DNA from: Hyaloscypha bicolor E
Taxonomy: Eukaryota > Ascomycota > Leotiomycetes > Helotiales > Hyaloscyphaceae
Assembly (NCBI RefSeq): GCF_002865645.1
Contig: NW_020194620.1
Span: 1,309,353-1,373,352 of the forward strand
Reading direction: 5' to 3'
Length of the DNA stretch: 64,000 bases
Each line of letters begins with the position of its first letter. Positions within the stretch are counted from its first letter, which is position 1. The notes beneath the pieces are model-generated. The model did no database searches, was not told the DNA's origin, and saw nothing but the letters and a program-made list of their open reading frames with translations. The position numbers and the translations under genes were made by a program. This document shows, piece by piece, positions 46,478 to 59,560 of this stretch.

Positions 46478-49400
46478 CTATTCCCCTTCTCCTATTTCCT
46501 CCCCTATTTCCTCCCCAATTTCCTCCCTTATTTCCACTTCTTCCACTTCTTCTACTTCTTCTACTTCTTCCACTTCCACGCTTCGCTCAATATACCATTT
46601 TCTTATACATATACTAGTTTCTTTTAAGAATACTAGTATATTTGATATCCCAATTTCCGTATGTAATAGTAGTCATAGGTTAAAAGTACTAGCTTCTAAG
46701 CTCCCTTTGAATAGACTAAACAGTCTGAGTCGTTCCTCCCTATATAGCGTATAGTATAAAAGGAGGTGCTTTGCATTCTCAGTCTTTCCGTATTTGTATT
46801 TGTTATTAGATATTATATTTAGCCTGTATAAATAGGACTTTAAATATCCGTGGCCTAGCTTTAGCTAGAAGAAGGTACTAGCTAGGGGCCTAAATATTCC
46901 AGAAGGTAGGTTTATCTTTCTGGATACTTTCTACGGATATATATTGTTATATGCTTCTAGCTGGGTTTTTGGTTTAGTATAAGATTCTAAAAGTAGTCTA
47001 TACTCTAGTTTCTTAACTTTATTGATTTCAACCCCTAGGAAAGCAAAGGAGGTTTTCACTGATTCAGGTTCTAATATAGGAGAAGTGGTGTCTAGCTTAG
47101 CTAGTTCGTCTGCTTCTTCGTTCCCTATTATATCTGTATACCCTGGAACCCAGATTAGTTCTATATTAGCTCCTTTAGCTTTAAGGGCCTTAGTAGCTAA
47201 TATAGCTCTAATCTGTTAGCTTTGGCCAGGTTTATTAGACGGAGTTTTTAATCTTAGTAAACCAGCTTGGTTATCTATATAGATATTAAAAAGCTCCCCT
47301 CTCTTTGCTTTACTACTAGCGTATTCAATAGCCCTAGTAACGCCTTCTAGTTCTCCGTTATAGACTATAGTACTAGCTCCTATATTCTGGCTTTCTCTAT
47401 ATTTAGCTACGGCCGGAATATAAGGAGTTTCGTGACTATAAACTACGAGCCCTAGGCCTACTCCAAGTCCTTTTTCAGTTTGAGATCCATCTATATATAT
47501 AGATAGTATGGAGCTATTATTATATAAAGTCTTTAGATAGAAGTTATATAATATAGTAGTCTCTTCCTTTGGCTCTTTTGATATAGTGATTTTATAAGGC
47601 ACTTCTCTGTCCCAAGGGGTAAAATAAAAGTGTCTTATAGTCTCTAGGTCTTTAGGGTCTATCAGATTACTAATAGAGTCCACTATAGTTTCTACTTGAG
47701 ACTTTTTGGCCATGCGATTTCGCTTTAGATCAGTATTTAGACTATAAATAGAGTCTATATCAGATTCTACTAGTTCTAAATTACGGAATCTTTGGAAGGA
47801 TTTCTCGAACTCTAGTCTAATAGGGTATTTTAGACTTAGTTTAAGGATACGGAAGGTATATCGATGTCAACTATAGTTTAGCCTTATAATAGGTGGAACT
47901 AAAGCTGATTCGACCTCTATAGGAATAATAGGAGCAGTTTTGAATACTCCTAGGGTTTTCCTTAGGGCTAGGTTTTGAATCGCCTGTAAAGGCCGAATTT
48001 GAGCTTTGCTTTCAGTCTTCCACCATAGTATAGAACTATAGTCTATTACACTAGTAATACAGGCTAAATATAGCTATCTAATTGCAAAAGGAGATAAGCC
48101 ACGTGATATATTCGTAAGTCTCTATACCCTATAAAAGGCTTGTTTTGCTTTGGAAGCCCTATAGGCTATATGTTCCTTAAATCTGAGATTTTCATCGAAA
48201 TAGATCCCTAGCCATTTGACTACTTTACTAGGGGAAACTAGTTCCCTATTAGGTAGTTTTAGACTAGGCTTATTTTTGGAATTATCAAAATAAATAAGCT
48301 CTATTTTATCTATATCAAAGCTAATAGTATTCTTTTTCCCTAAATCGACTATATCCTTTACTTCTCTTTCTAGAGTCTTAATGTTTTTCTTTAGACTTTT
48401 AGAAGTAGTAGTAAGGGATATATCATCTAAATAGGATCTGAATTTAATATTTACTGACTTAAATAAGTCTCGGATATAGATAAGGAATAGTATAGGGGAT
48501 ATAGGGCTACCTTGTGGAATACCAGTAAGTATAGACCTAAATACTTCAATACTATTATCAAAAGCTAGTCGTAATACTCGGTCGTCTAGGAATAACAATA
48601 CCTATAGAATAAGGCTAGTAGGTAGTAATAAACTAATTATAATCTGTAATAGCCTATTCTTGGACACGTGATCGAAGGCGCCTTTGACATCTAGGAAGAG
48701 AGTGCTAGTTTTCAGCTTATAGGACTTATTTAATTCTACTTCATTTTGCAATAGTAAAGTAGTATTAATAGCTGACTTATAGAGCCTACCTCCCATTTGG
48801 GAGTAGTATAGTAGGTTACTAGTCTCGGCTAAATAGCTAAGTCGCCTAGCTAGTATTCTCTCAGAAACCTTCCCTAAGCAATTAAGTAGGGAAATAACTC
48901 GATATGCTTTGGATAGGGAATAGTTTGGTTTCCCTGATTTCTTTAGAATAAAGCCAGTAGCTTGTTTCCAGACTTTAGGGTGGTATCCCTTATTAATAAA
49001 TAAGGAGTATAGCCTATAAAAGATATCTGGAGAAGCTCTATAAGCATAGACTATAATCTCTTGAGTAACTAAGTCTGGTCCAGGGGTTTTCCCCTTTACC
49101 TTAGAAGTACAGGCTTATTCTAGCTCTATTTTAGACAAAATAGGCCAGTCCCACTTTGAGCTAGACCTATAGTTTATTAAACTAGTAGGCTCAGCAATAG
49201 GGGATAGTGGGAAAAGTACAGTTCTAAAGATATCACACTTCTCTTGGAAAGTCGATTTTAGCTTATTTGAACTATTATCTAAGATACTAGGAATAGGTTA
49301 ATATATAGTATCTTTAGTATATTTCATAGCTTTAAAAATCGACTGGGGGTCTTTATTCTCTAAGAACTTATTCCAGTACGCTAGCTTAGTGCTCTTAATA

Positions 49401-50449
49401 GTATTAAAATAGGTGTTTTTTGCATTTTGGAGTTCTTGTTTATAGAGAGTATACCCTAAAGCTTTAGACTTACGGCTATAGTATAGCATTGATTTATGTA
49501 AGGTCTTTAAGTCCTCATTCCACCAGGGTTTAGAATACGGACTAGCAGTAGATTTTGAAATACTATTACTAGCTGCTTCTACTATTCTATTAGTAAAGTC
49601 TTCTGCTAATAGGTCTAGTTCATAGTTTCCAGGTATACTAGTAAGTGGAAAGGGCATATTCTCAAGGCTATTAATAAGGTAGCTTGTAAATTTAGCCCAG
49701 TCCGCTTTCTTAGTATTAAATCTGACTGGATTAGAACTAGAGCTATAAGTCGACTTACTAATAGTAAATAGAACCCCGAAGTAATCAGAACCTAAGTCTG
49801 GTAGCACTTGCCAGTCTTTAATCTTAGTCACTATTCTACTAGTAGCAAAACTTAAGTCTAATACGGAAGGAATGAATATATTAGGTCTATAGAAGGTACC
49901 TTCCCCTGGTTTATTTAATAGCCTTAGAGAATAGTTCTCTATATAGCTAATTAAATGAACTATATGACTGCTTTGAGGTTTAAGGGGATCCCACCAAGGA
50001 TAATATATATTAAAATCACCTAGTAATAGAGAGCTATTATAGAGAGTAGTAGGTAAGATATTCTCTCTTAATATAGTCAATATACTATTAGGGTCTTCTG
50101 GGTAAATTGCATTATAGAAATTAATTAGCTGCATTTTTAGTATACCTAGACTTAAGTCTATAATTAAGCAATTAGGATCACTTGGTGAGTTTGAGGCTAG
50201 ACTAGCTTGCAGTTTGCGAGCTATATAAAATAGGGTTCTAGGCCTCAGGGTACCGTAATTCGGGAGTATTTGGAAATAGCTAGAGTATATAATGGAACGA
50301 TATTCCCGATTATTATTCCCTGCTATTACCCAAGGCTCCTGGATTACTAGGACTTTAATATCCAGTCCTATAGCTGTTTGCAAGACGTTTTCAGTAGTAG
50401 AGCTATTGCGATTTATATTAACTTGTAGTACTTTGACGTAGCTACTCAT
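46478..50449 (-). pseudogene. LINE copy C ORF2, RIP-interrupted
   Basis: 1324 codons, no indels. The first 383 codons are open and cover the APE endonuclease, but GSDH is GSDYFG and HHPWWD is YYPWWD, so endonuclease residues are lost. RT segment 48598-48122 is open with GIPQGSPISP and FRSYLDDISL intact. RNase H segment 47713-47216 is open with SIYIDGSQTEKG, GELEGVTRAIEY and IYIDNQAGLL. Stops at the positions equivalent to 32251 and 34150 of copy A are present here too. The C-terminus has EVEEVEE-type repeats and only four EIGE units. Confidence 0.9.
46492..46590 (-). repeat. Coding minisatellite of LINE copy C (4 EIGE units plus EVE units)
   Basis: Four 12 bp units (46492-46535) are followed by TTCTACTTCTTC-type 9-12 bp repeats coding for EVEEVEE. 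The balance between the two repeat types differs from copies A and B. Confidence 0.85.
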
Positions 50450-52076
50450 TAATAGTAATAGTAGGAATCATAGTAGTAGTAGCTTTTTTAATTACTAAGT
50501 AAACCTTATATAGCTTAGAACTAGCTGAGTGGGCAGTGCTTAAGTAATTAGAGCATTTAGTAGTTACGTAGGGGCATTTTTTACCCTTCTTCTTACAGAT
50601 AGAGCAAAAATGGTTCTCAGTCACGTGACCCTCACTATATAGTAAGCACTTAGGTTCCTTTTTGCAAATAGAATCTAAGTGCCCGTACCCTGTATACCTA
50701 GTATACTATATAGTACTAGAAATAGTATAGTATTTTACTACTTTAGCAGAGATCCCGGCTATAAGAAGTCTATTTTTAATAGCTCTATTAGCTTGAATCT
50801 CGGTAGGAAATACCACTACTACTAAACCGGCTCGCTAGAGGCCTGAGTCTCTTTTCTCCTTAGAAGTAGCCTAATAGGGCTAGCTAATAGGCTCTAGTCC
50901 CTTATTAAAAGTCTTGATTTCTTCTAGGACTAAGTTCATTCCTTTGGGTATATTGAACTTATAAATAGGTAGACTATAGATAATAACTTTATATTAAGGT
51001 TCTCCTTTTTATATACTTGTAACTAAGGGAAGTACTCCCTTTATAATAGCTTGATTTTAAACCAGAAAGTCAGAGTTAAATTCGGGAGTAGTATTAACTA
51101 TAATATTATCCTTTGAGGAAAGAGAAACCATAGAGATTACTAGTCCCTTAATTCCCTTAGAGCGGAAAGCAGTATTAAGCGAATTACGAGTTAAAATAGG
51201 AGAGAACGAGCTAGCCTGCTCTATATGAGCTAGTAGGAAGGTACATTTCCTAGAGAGAGCTATAGATCTGGTATTACGAGTACCAGAACCACTAGTATTA
51301 CGTATACTGGGTGGTTTATTAGTGCTACGAGTACTACCGCTACTAGTAAGTATACTAGGGCCTTTTCCTCTCTGATTTTTAGACTTAGTATATAATACTA
51401 AAGTCTAGTTCTTTTCCGAGTATAATTCCGAGTATATTTGTAATTCTTGAGTAGCGATTTTAGCCCAAGTAGGCTTTTCGGAGGTAGTTTTAGCTTGAGT
51501 AGCTAGCTTGGCTTGAGTTCTTGACTGAATTTCGATCCGTTTAGTGGCATTTTCGAGGTTCGCTACCTGTAAAGCTAGTAAAGTACTAGTATGGCGGATA
51601 CGGCCGAATTCTGTGTATTCCCTGAAGATTTCTACTAAATCTAGTAGTCGAGATTGCTGGTCATGTGACGGGGTAATAGTAATGGCTTTGACTATTAAGT
51701 CCCGGGCTTGACGAATCAGTAATTTAGCTTCATTCGAAGCTTGATTTTGGTATTGGTGGTGGTTTCCGTGGTTTTGGTATTCCTTATTGATATCGCTATT
51801 AATATCGCTCGCGCTAGGGCCACGCTTTAGCCCGTTCTGGAGGCGGCTCAGTCGAGCCGTACTAGCTGAATTAGGCTGGGGAAAAGGGGCTGCGAGTTCG
51901 TCTGAAGAGATGGGATTTGTAGCTAAATCGAATGCGAATTGAGCTCCCTGGCTAAACCGGGCTAGTGGGGAGCTAGTGGGTAGCTCTAGTTCCTCGCTAG
52001 GGCCCTCTGGAAGCTCTCCGAGCTCTTGAAAGTCGATGGGAGGGGGGCTGGAGCCCGGGGGGTCAGGGGGGGCCAT
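50442..52076 (-). pseudogene. LINE copy C ORF1, RIP-interrupted
   Basis: 545 codons. The first 223 codons are open (MAPPDPPGSSPPPIDFQELG; IRHTSTLLALQVANLE), then a TAG replaces a Trp. The zinc-knuckle region is at 50442-50760 and has CSICKKKGKKCPY, with His and Cys partly changed to Tyr. Same layout as copy A ORF1. The end overlaps the ORF2 start by 8 bp. Useful as the reference for which codons were sense before RIP in copies A and B. Confidence 0.88.
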
Positions 52077-52329
52077 TTAGCCTGTTCTAGCTCTACTTAT
52101 AGTAGGTTCTAGAGCCTGGGGCCAAAGGGCTGAGGTGTATTGAGTGAGTTCTGAGGGTGGGTGAAGTGTGGGTGTGAAAGTAAGGGGGGTAGAAAACCGG
52201 AAAAAAGTTGTGTGTTTGAATGCTTGCTTTTTAATGCCGGCAAATAGAGCAAAATTTGGCGCCCTAATACTAGCGCATTTACTTACTAGATATTGGAAGG
52301 TACTAGCAAAAACGGATTTATTAGCCTTA

Positions 52330-52440
52330 GGCCGAAATATTTTTAATAGTAATAATCTGACTAAAAAGGTTAGAATATTATTAGTACTATTCTATTAAGG
52401 ATATTTTTAGTATTAATAATCTAACTAAAAAGGTCAGAAC
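52330..52440 (-). repeat. Two inverted copies of the 65 bp satellite
   Basis: AATATTTTTAGTA(T)TAATAATCT(A/G)ACTAAAAAGGT is present twice (about 52338-52372 and 52393-52431). It is the reverse complement of the 65 bp unit at 52770-53290. Confidence 0.75.
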
Positions 52441-52494
52441 TTTATGGATTAAAATATAATATAATAAGACTAATATAGAGATCCCTAAGATATA

Positions 52495-52560
52495 GAGCTA
52501 GGGTATAGAGCCAGGATTCAGAGCCAGGGTTTAGAGCCAGGGTTTAGAGCTAAGCAGAGC
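52495..52560. repeat. 13 bp tandem repeat AGAGCCAGGGTTT
   Basis: About four to five units with small changes (AGAGCTAGGGTAT, AGAGCCAGGATTC, AGAGCCAGGGTTT twice). Contains AGGGTTT but the unit is not telomeric. Confidence 0.8.
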
Positions 52561-52769
52561 TAGGGAGATATGGCGGCAGTTCTATATTAAGATATAATGG
52601 TTAATTAAGTACTATAAAGCTATACGGGAAGTAATAGTCGGTCTCTAAAGTATGGGAAGTAGTTAGGGACTATTACGGTTAATTATTATATCTGGCATAT
52701 CTCTAAATTTTAAGTTTAAGGAAAAGGAATTAATATCGAGGCTCGGTTATCTCAAAGTTAGCCCAAAGA

Positions 52770-53290
52770 ATAGGGCTAATAATATTTAATCTTTCTAGTT
52801 AGGTAACTAATAATAAAAATATCCCTAATAGAATAGAGCTAATAATAATATAACCTTTTTAGTTAGATAATTAAATCTAAAAATATCTTTAATAGAATTA
52901 GAGCTAATAATAATATAACCTTTTTAGTCGAATAATTAATACTAAAAATATCTCTAATAGAATTAGAGCTAATAATAATATAACCTTTTTAGTCAGATAA
53001 TTAATACTAAAAATATCTCTAATAAAATTAGAGCTAATAATAATATAACCTTTTTAGTTAGATAATTAATACTAAAAATATCTCTAATAAAATTAGAGCT
53101 AATAATAATATGACCTTTTTAGTCAGATAATTAATACTAAAAATATCTCTAATATAATTAGAGCTAATAATAATATAACCTTTTTAGTCAGATAATTAAT
53201 ACTAAAAATATCTCTAATAGAATTAGAGCTAATAATAATATAACCTTTTTAGTCAGATAACTAATACTAAAAATATCTTTAATAGAATAA
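52770..53290 (+). repeat. 65 bp satellite array, about 8 units
   Basis: Units such as ATATCTCTAATAGAATTAGA, GCTAATAATAATATAACC, TTTTTAGTCAGATAATTAAT recur at exact 65 bp spacing (for example TCTCT at 52951, 53016 and 53081). Unit identity is high, with differences mostly A/G and C/T, as from RIP or deamination. Two inverted units lie 330-430 bp to the left. Confidence 0.93.
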
Positions 53291-56200
53291 ATATTCTATT
53301 TTAGTTAATATAAGCAGGTCTTCTAGTAAAATACTACTTGGCTATTATACCTAGATCAAATTTTCTAGGAAAGCAGGCATACTAGGAGAACGTTCCTACG
53401 AGAATATAAGAGTAAGAAGAAATCTTCTGAGATAGTAATTCTAGGAGAATATTTCTAAGAAAAAACTCCTAGTAAAAGACTCTCATATTAGTATAGTAAT
53501 AAGGAAAATGCTTTGGGGAAATCATAACTCCTAGATTAATATTATAATCAGGACATAATTCCTTTAATAATAGGGCCTCTAAGAAAACGCTCCTATAAGT
53601 TTATAGCTCTTGCAAGACAACTTCTAGTTATAATACTAGTAAGTAAAGCTAAAAAGAAAATTGCCTTAAAGCCTCTATAATCTCAAACTTTAATCTTTAA
53701 AGCTTCTGTTTTATTTCTGTCTTATTTCTTAGTTTATAACTTGTATTATCTATTCTATATAATTCTTGCAAAATATTCTCTTACTATACGAGTTTCATTA
53801 AAAGTAATTCTTTTAACTTAAACTCGCTCTTAGCCCTCTCTAATCCTTTATAGAAGTGAGTTCTAGCTACTATATCTAATCTTTAAAAAATACGAATTTC
53901 AAGTTTCGCTTTCCGATCTTTGCTTACTAAATAAACTCTCTCCTTATTATACTTTATTATAAATAATTATTAACGAGATCCAGGACAAGTAATTTTTAAT
54001 ATACTTACTAGGATTTGGATCTTTAGTGGCGTTATATAACAGGTTTAGATATTAGATTACAGAATATAATATCTATCTCTATTAGGTAATACTAAGAATT
54101 TCGGAAAAAAAGAAATCCTAAAATTTGACTCTTTTTTAATCTATATTAGGGAATTACTTTTAAAAAGGAAGTAAGAGACAGAATCTGGATCTCCCGATAA
54201 TATATTAAGGGTTCTCTTATAAGTAATATACCAGACCTTTCTCCTTTACCCTCTTTTTAATTTTTACTTCTTATTTCTAGAAAAGTTTATTATCTGAGCT
54301 CTAATAAAAAATAGTATCCGTAAAAAATTCTATATTACTTATTATCTTATCTTTCATAATAAAGATATTAATACTTACTAATTTATTAAGCCTATACTTC
54401 TTATTACTATACTCTCAATTATTCCTAAGAGAGATTAATATCTCTATAGCCGGTTCGAATAAGAGCTAGTAAGGGTTTTATAATTCTAGGAATTATAAAA
54501 CCCCTATCTAGTATAATACGGCAGGCTATACTCGTCAAAAATCGTATTATTTTGGCGGTTTTAAGGTTTAGGTTATATAGTAAAGGCTATGGCCTTTTAT
54601 ATATGACTTGCGGAAATCATATAAGAAAGCTGGTTTTTCTATAGACTTAGAGAATAATTCTTTATAAATATTTAATTAATTAAGCTTTTATATACTATAT
54701 ACTATTTATACTTTACTATTTACGCTTTTGATTTATTATTTTACTATTAAGTTACGTTTTATACTCTAGTATACTTTATATAGGTTTTTGTCTTATTATA
54801 GTTTCCCTCCTATACTAGTCTAATAAAAAGAATAAGAACTAAGCAGAATCTCATATTATAAGAATAAGTAATACTATAAAGGGGCTTATAGAGCTCAGCC
54901 TATTTTTAGATCTAAAGGGGTCCAAATCTGGCTCTCTACTACTTGGATTTAAGAAGAAATAGGTTAGGGTAAATAATATTCATATCTACATTTATATTCA
55001 TACTACTTGAATTTAAAGGAGCCGATTTAGGCCCTCTATTACCCGATTAAGCCTTTCCTTTAGCTAAGATTTTGGAGAATTAAGGATTTAAATATAGCTT
55101 CCTACTACTTTGCTTTAGAGAGAATTAATTCAAGCCCCTTACTATATAACTATAGGCTCAAAATCGGTTCCTATATCTCTATTAGCTACTATATAAAAGT
55201 CCTCAAAAATAGCTATCCGAGTTAAGAGTCTAAATAATAGATAACTCTCAAATACCTTAGACTTAATACTTAAAATATATTAAAACTACTCTAGGCAAAT
55301 CGCCTTTTAGTACTAATAAATACTCTAAAGATTAAATAAGATAATAAGGGGAAAAGAAGAAAGAGAAAAAATAAGGGAATAAATAAGAAAATAAAGACTT
55401 TAATTATAAAAGCTTATAAAATAGGGAAATTTAATAGTATTAATATAGCTTTAACTATTTATAAATATAGTTAATATACTATATATTACTTTAAGGTTTA
55501 TATATTATAGCTACTATCTATAATAGAGATAGTAAGGAAAGCAATAATTTGCTTAAATATATAAGTACTAATACTTTACTTTTAGTAAACTGCCTATTCT
55601 TTTCCAAAGAATATAATAATAGAAGATATTAAGAAGTACCTTTTTAAAAAAGTAAAGAAAAATTTAGCTCGGAAAAATAGAGAGAAAGGAAAGTATCTAA
55701 TACTAAGCTATAAAGAGATTAAAAGTACAAAATTTTAAAATATAGAACTATTATAAAAAATAAAGCTAATCTTTTCTCCTTATAATATATCTTGCTTATT
55801 ATGATTTTATTATAGGATCCTCTAACTAGCTTGCCCGAAGAAATATAAAGCCTTTATAAAAGATTAGAATATAGTAATTATTAAGCCAAATTAATATACT
55901 ATATTCTTTAAGCCTTTACTATATATATTTCTCCTAAATAATATCTTTATATCTTTCTATATTCCTAGTACTATTATTATCCTACTATCAAATATCCGCT
56001 TTCGATTCTATACCTATATAAGCCATATTTAGATTACTATTTCTATTCCTAAATCCTAGAAAACCGCCGGAAAACCGCCAGAAATATTTAAATATATTCT
56101 AAAGTATTATTAATATTATTAACCGGGCTATAAGAATTCCTTATCCAGATAATTACTAATTATTTACTCTTAATATAATCTACTAACTTATCTATATTCG

Positions 56201-57090
56201 CTAGTATAATAATATATTTGGGTTTATAATTATAGTTAGACTTATAATAATTATAGCTTGGGTAAGGATACTAATATTCCCAGACCGGATTAATATTATT
56301 ACTATTATTATCTGAGTATTAGTAAAATATAATAATAGTAAGGAAATTATAAATGGCTTGAATAATAGGGTCTTTAATAGATTTGGGCAAATTAGTAATA
56401 ATAAAAGAGATAGCAAAGTACTAGTTAGGGTTAATATTAAGTCGGGAAGACTTAACTATCTCAGGTATCCAGATATAATATACCTAAAAGATATATATTA
56501 GGTTATTTGCCAAGCTTAATATTTTTATATACTTTTTCTTTAGTCTAATTCTATATTCGAGATATAGTAATCCCGTATTTTATTATATACTATTAAAGAG
56601 AGAGTTAAATAATATATTAGGAAGAAGGCGCTTGTAAGGCTTAATTAGTACTTCTCCTTTTCTCTTTTCCTCTATCTAGTAGCCTGTAAAATATTATTAG
56701 AAAAGTAGATTAGCTAGGTATAAGAGGATATATTAATACTAGACAATTATAATACTATTAGAGGAAGCTTACTATACTGGCCAAGGTCCTAATTCTATAG
56801 TTCATTAAGTTATAATAAATATATAATATATGTATAGGAGGCATACTTTTAAGTCCTTAAGTAGTTCTTATTCCGATACTTCTAGAATAAGTAATTATAA
56901 TCGCATTAGACTACTTCTACTAGTTTATATTCCTTGTAATATATAATATAACTAGAAAATGTCTTAGTAAAAGATATTTAATTATAAAAGCAAAGTATTA
57001 GTAAGGGTCTCTTTCGATTTTGCAATATATAACCAAAAAAGAAGTCTATTAAAGCCATATCCTAAGGCCTATAGCTAATATGGCTAATAT
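53291..57090. other. AT-rich region without recognised gene
   Basis: RIP-like composition, somewhat less extreme between 53.3 and 55.2 kb. A 31 bp hairpin lies at 54473-54503. The open frame at 56201-56416 (minus) is an Ile/Leu low-complexity product of AT-rich sequence and not supported. No transposon domain was identified. Confidence 0.45.
54473..54503. repeat. 31 bp hairpin GGGTTTTATAATTC-TAG-GAATTATAAAACCC
   Basis: Perfect 14 bp arms with a 3 base loop. About 85 bp to the right is AAAGGCTATGGCCTTTTATATA, similar to AAAGGCTACAGCCTTTTGTATA at about 18053 inside the Copia element next to its 3' LTR. It may therefore mark the terminal part of another Copia-like element; not proven. Confidence 0.6.
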
Positions 57091-57099
57091 GAGGCTAAA

Positions 57100-59560
57100 C
57101 TATAAGCAAACTCCAGAACTCTTTACTATATAACTTCAAACCCCAAGTCCCCCAAATATCATACAATTCTTAACGCTATACTATAGAGCCCATTTCGAGC
57201 CCTCTCTAATAAATAGAAAAGTAGTCAGTGGCTAATTTTAGCCATACCCAAACCTAACCCAAGCCGGCTTCTAATAGGCTAGATAGGAGCCAATAAAGAA
57301 TCCCGGTACAGAGCCAAAAATCCTAGCTTTTAAGAATAAGACTATATTTTTATTAATATTATATAGATTATCTAATAATTATAAAGCGGCCTCTTATCTT
57401 TAAACTAATAGCGCTCTATGGCTAACGTATACTTAGCAGATTACGAAAGTATAGTCTTTGGCACGCCCTAGAATATTCTAGAAGCCAAGATATTATAACC
57501 AAAGGAATAATTTCAATTACTAAAGTAGTAAATCCTGCGCTTTAACTATATTTTAGATTAATTATATAATAGGAAATACATAGATATATAAACATTAATA
57601 ATAACCTTATAAAATAATACGCTTTCCTATTATTACCTTATAAACCTACCAAAAACGAGAGTAAAGGTAATAAAGAGCATTAATATATAGCCCAAATAAT
57701 AAATAACTAGAAATAAGCTCGCATATTTTCAGAAGAGCCTCTATATACGTTAGTTTCGAATTCCTTGCCCGAGTCAATAATAATTTCTAAATAAGAATAG
57801 GACATTATAGCCCCTTCCTGGGATACCAAGGTATATACTACCCGGACAATATTCCTAATCTAAAGAAAAAACCTATTAGTATATGAACTCATAACTTCGA
57901 AGAAATAGGTATATACCTAGCGACTATTAAGATTATACTTTGTAAGGTTATTAAGGTTCTCGTTACTATAGTCTGCTTTCCTGCTAGCCATAATTGTATT
58001 TTAAAGAAAGATATTCCAGATCCCCTTTCTTATATTAATACCCAAAAAACTATACTAAAGTACAAGGTAGATCCTGCTCTGGATCGCATTATTAAAATCC
58101 CTAACTCGGTTAGTAATAAAGAGTATAATTCCTTAATAATATTCCAACTTATATAGAAATACTAAGACGAGTAAGTTATGGGTATAATTCGTATTACGCT
58201 TATACAAAAACACATTAGCCTTATTAAGAAGAAACAGAGCATTCTAGTAATTCGCAAGCTCAAAGTAAAGCAAAAGCTACTTCTCGAGCTTTATTATATT
58301 ATTACTTAGATCCCTAGCGGATATCTGTAAAATATTAGTATAAAGAGCAGTATCTCTAAGAGGAATACCTATAGTATAGAGCGGTCTCTATAGGTACTCT
58401 AATAGCGCTTTAGTAGTTAGTATCTTACTAACTTCAGGCAGTTCACTAGTACATATATTAGTAAACTTGAGAATTATAATTAAAACTAGATACTATACTA
58501 GAAAAATATAATTAGACTATAACCCTTTCCTATAATAATATTATTAAATAAATAATCGGGTATTTGCTATAAATAAGATACTATAAGAGCTAGTATAAGA
58601 TTCTTCCGCTTAGGCTCTATTATAAGATAATTCCAAAATAAGTTATTCTAGCTAATCTCAGTAATATTATTAACTGCAAACTCTACTATATACGATTTAA
58701 TTAGCTTTATAAGCGTCTTATTACTAGACAGGATTCTTATACTATAACTTATTATTTAGACTATATCCTAGAACAGTTAGACTATAAATAATTAAATTAT
58801 CTTTATCTTATATATTAATATCTATATTATTAACCTTAACTTTAATAGCCCTTGGTAATAGAGGCGAACTACTATTATTATTAAACCAGAGCTCAATAGA
58901 ATTGGAATTATACTACCGGCTATTAGCCGCCCTAATTAGGCTTGGCCTTATATAATTCGGGTTAATCTTTCGGAACTAAGCTATATTAATTATAATTCTG
59001 CTCGAGATAAATATTATAACCGGCTTACTATATATTATCTGGAATGCTATACTACTATACTAGAGATACCTAATACTCTTTAAAGAGCCGAACTTCTAAT
59101 TATATTTAACTAGCTCCGCTCTGACCTGGCCTATATTTTCGTAATATTATAAGGGGAAAATATTAAGAGAATTAATAAGCTTTAAACTACGGAATTTTAA
59201 AATATCCGTATTAATAGGAACCTTACTAAATACTTTCCTATTAAAGTCAATATAGCGGCCCTTAATATAGAAATATACTACCCTATTAGACATGGTTCTC
59301 TCTTCCCTAAAGTTATATCTAATATACCTTTATTTTTTTGTCCCGGGATATATAGTATAAATAAATGTATTTGGCTTAAAAAGAGCCCAGAGCAAGTTAT
59401 AGAAGATCTCGCCACTCTTAAGAAGCAGTAATAAACGAGCTCTAGTACTTGTATAGGTTGCTTTAATATACTAGATAAGGAGGTTAAGATACTCTATATA
59501 AGTTAGGTTAAGAGAATTAGTACTGCTTTAGTATAACTAGAGTTTAGGGAAATAGTAATA
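57100..59560 (+). pseudogene. Long frame-preserved pseudogene of unknown family, about 820 codons
   Basis: One plus-strand frame (checked at 57182, 57905, 58082, 58940 and 59273, all in the same phase) reads as protein-like sequence throughout, broken only by stops that fit CAA/CAG or TGG codons after RIP. Recognisable as coding by varied residues and charged/aromatic patterns, for example LYYRAHFEPSLINRKVVSG, RVNLSELSYINYNSARDKYY, YYPIRHGSLFPKVISNIPLF, TSSSTCIGCFNILDKEVKIL. No motif I can assign; neither retroelement RT/IN nor helicase motifs were seen. Both ends are uncertain; it may continue to about 59.85 kb. It converges on the minus-strand BCS1-like remnant. It may be a DNA-transposon or a large host gene hit by RIP. 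Confidence 0.5.

Larger units (their letters stand above)
46238..52217 (-). mobile_element. LINE copy C: full-length with 15 bp target duplication, least damaged RT
   Basis: About 5.98 kb, bounded by GAATGCTTGCTTTTT on both sides (46223-46237 and 52218-52232). The left copy runs into the T-rich tail, so the exact length is 10-15 bp. Tail complement: T run with two CC interruptions, TTTTCC then T12-14 then CC, as in copy B. ORF1 52076-50442 and ORF2 50449-46478, no indels. The 5' end on the minus strand reads CACAACTTTTTTCCGG. It is mutated by RIP but keeps YLDD in the RT. Confidence 0.94.

Noticed and set aside
52495..52560. Telomere-like AGGGTTT units
   Set aside because: The repeat unit is 13 bp (AGAGCCAGGGTTT), not TTAGGG, and is internal with four to five copies.
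52770..53290. CRISPR-like regular repeat array
   Set aside because: Units are contiguous 65 bp tandem repeats without unique spacers, in a eukaryotic genome.
56201..56416. Minus-strand Leu/Ile-rich 71-codon frame as a membrane protein
   Set aside because: Low-complexity product of AT-rich DNA; no other support.
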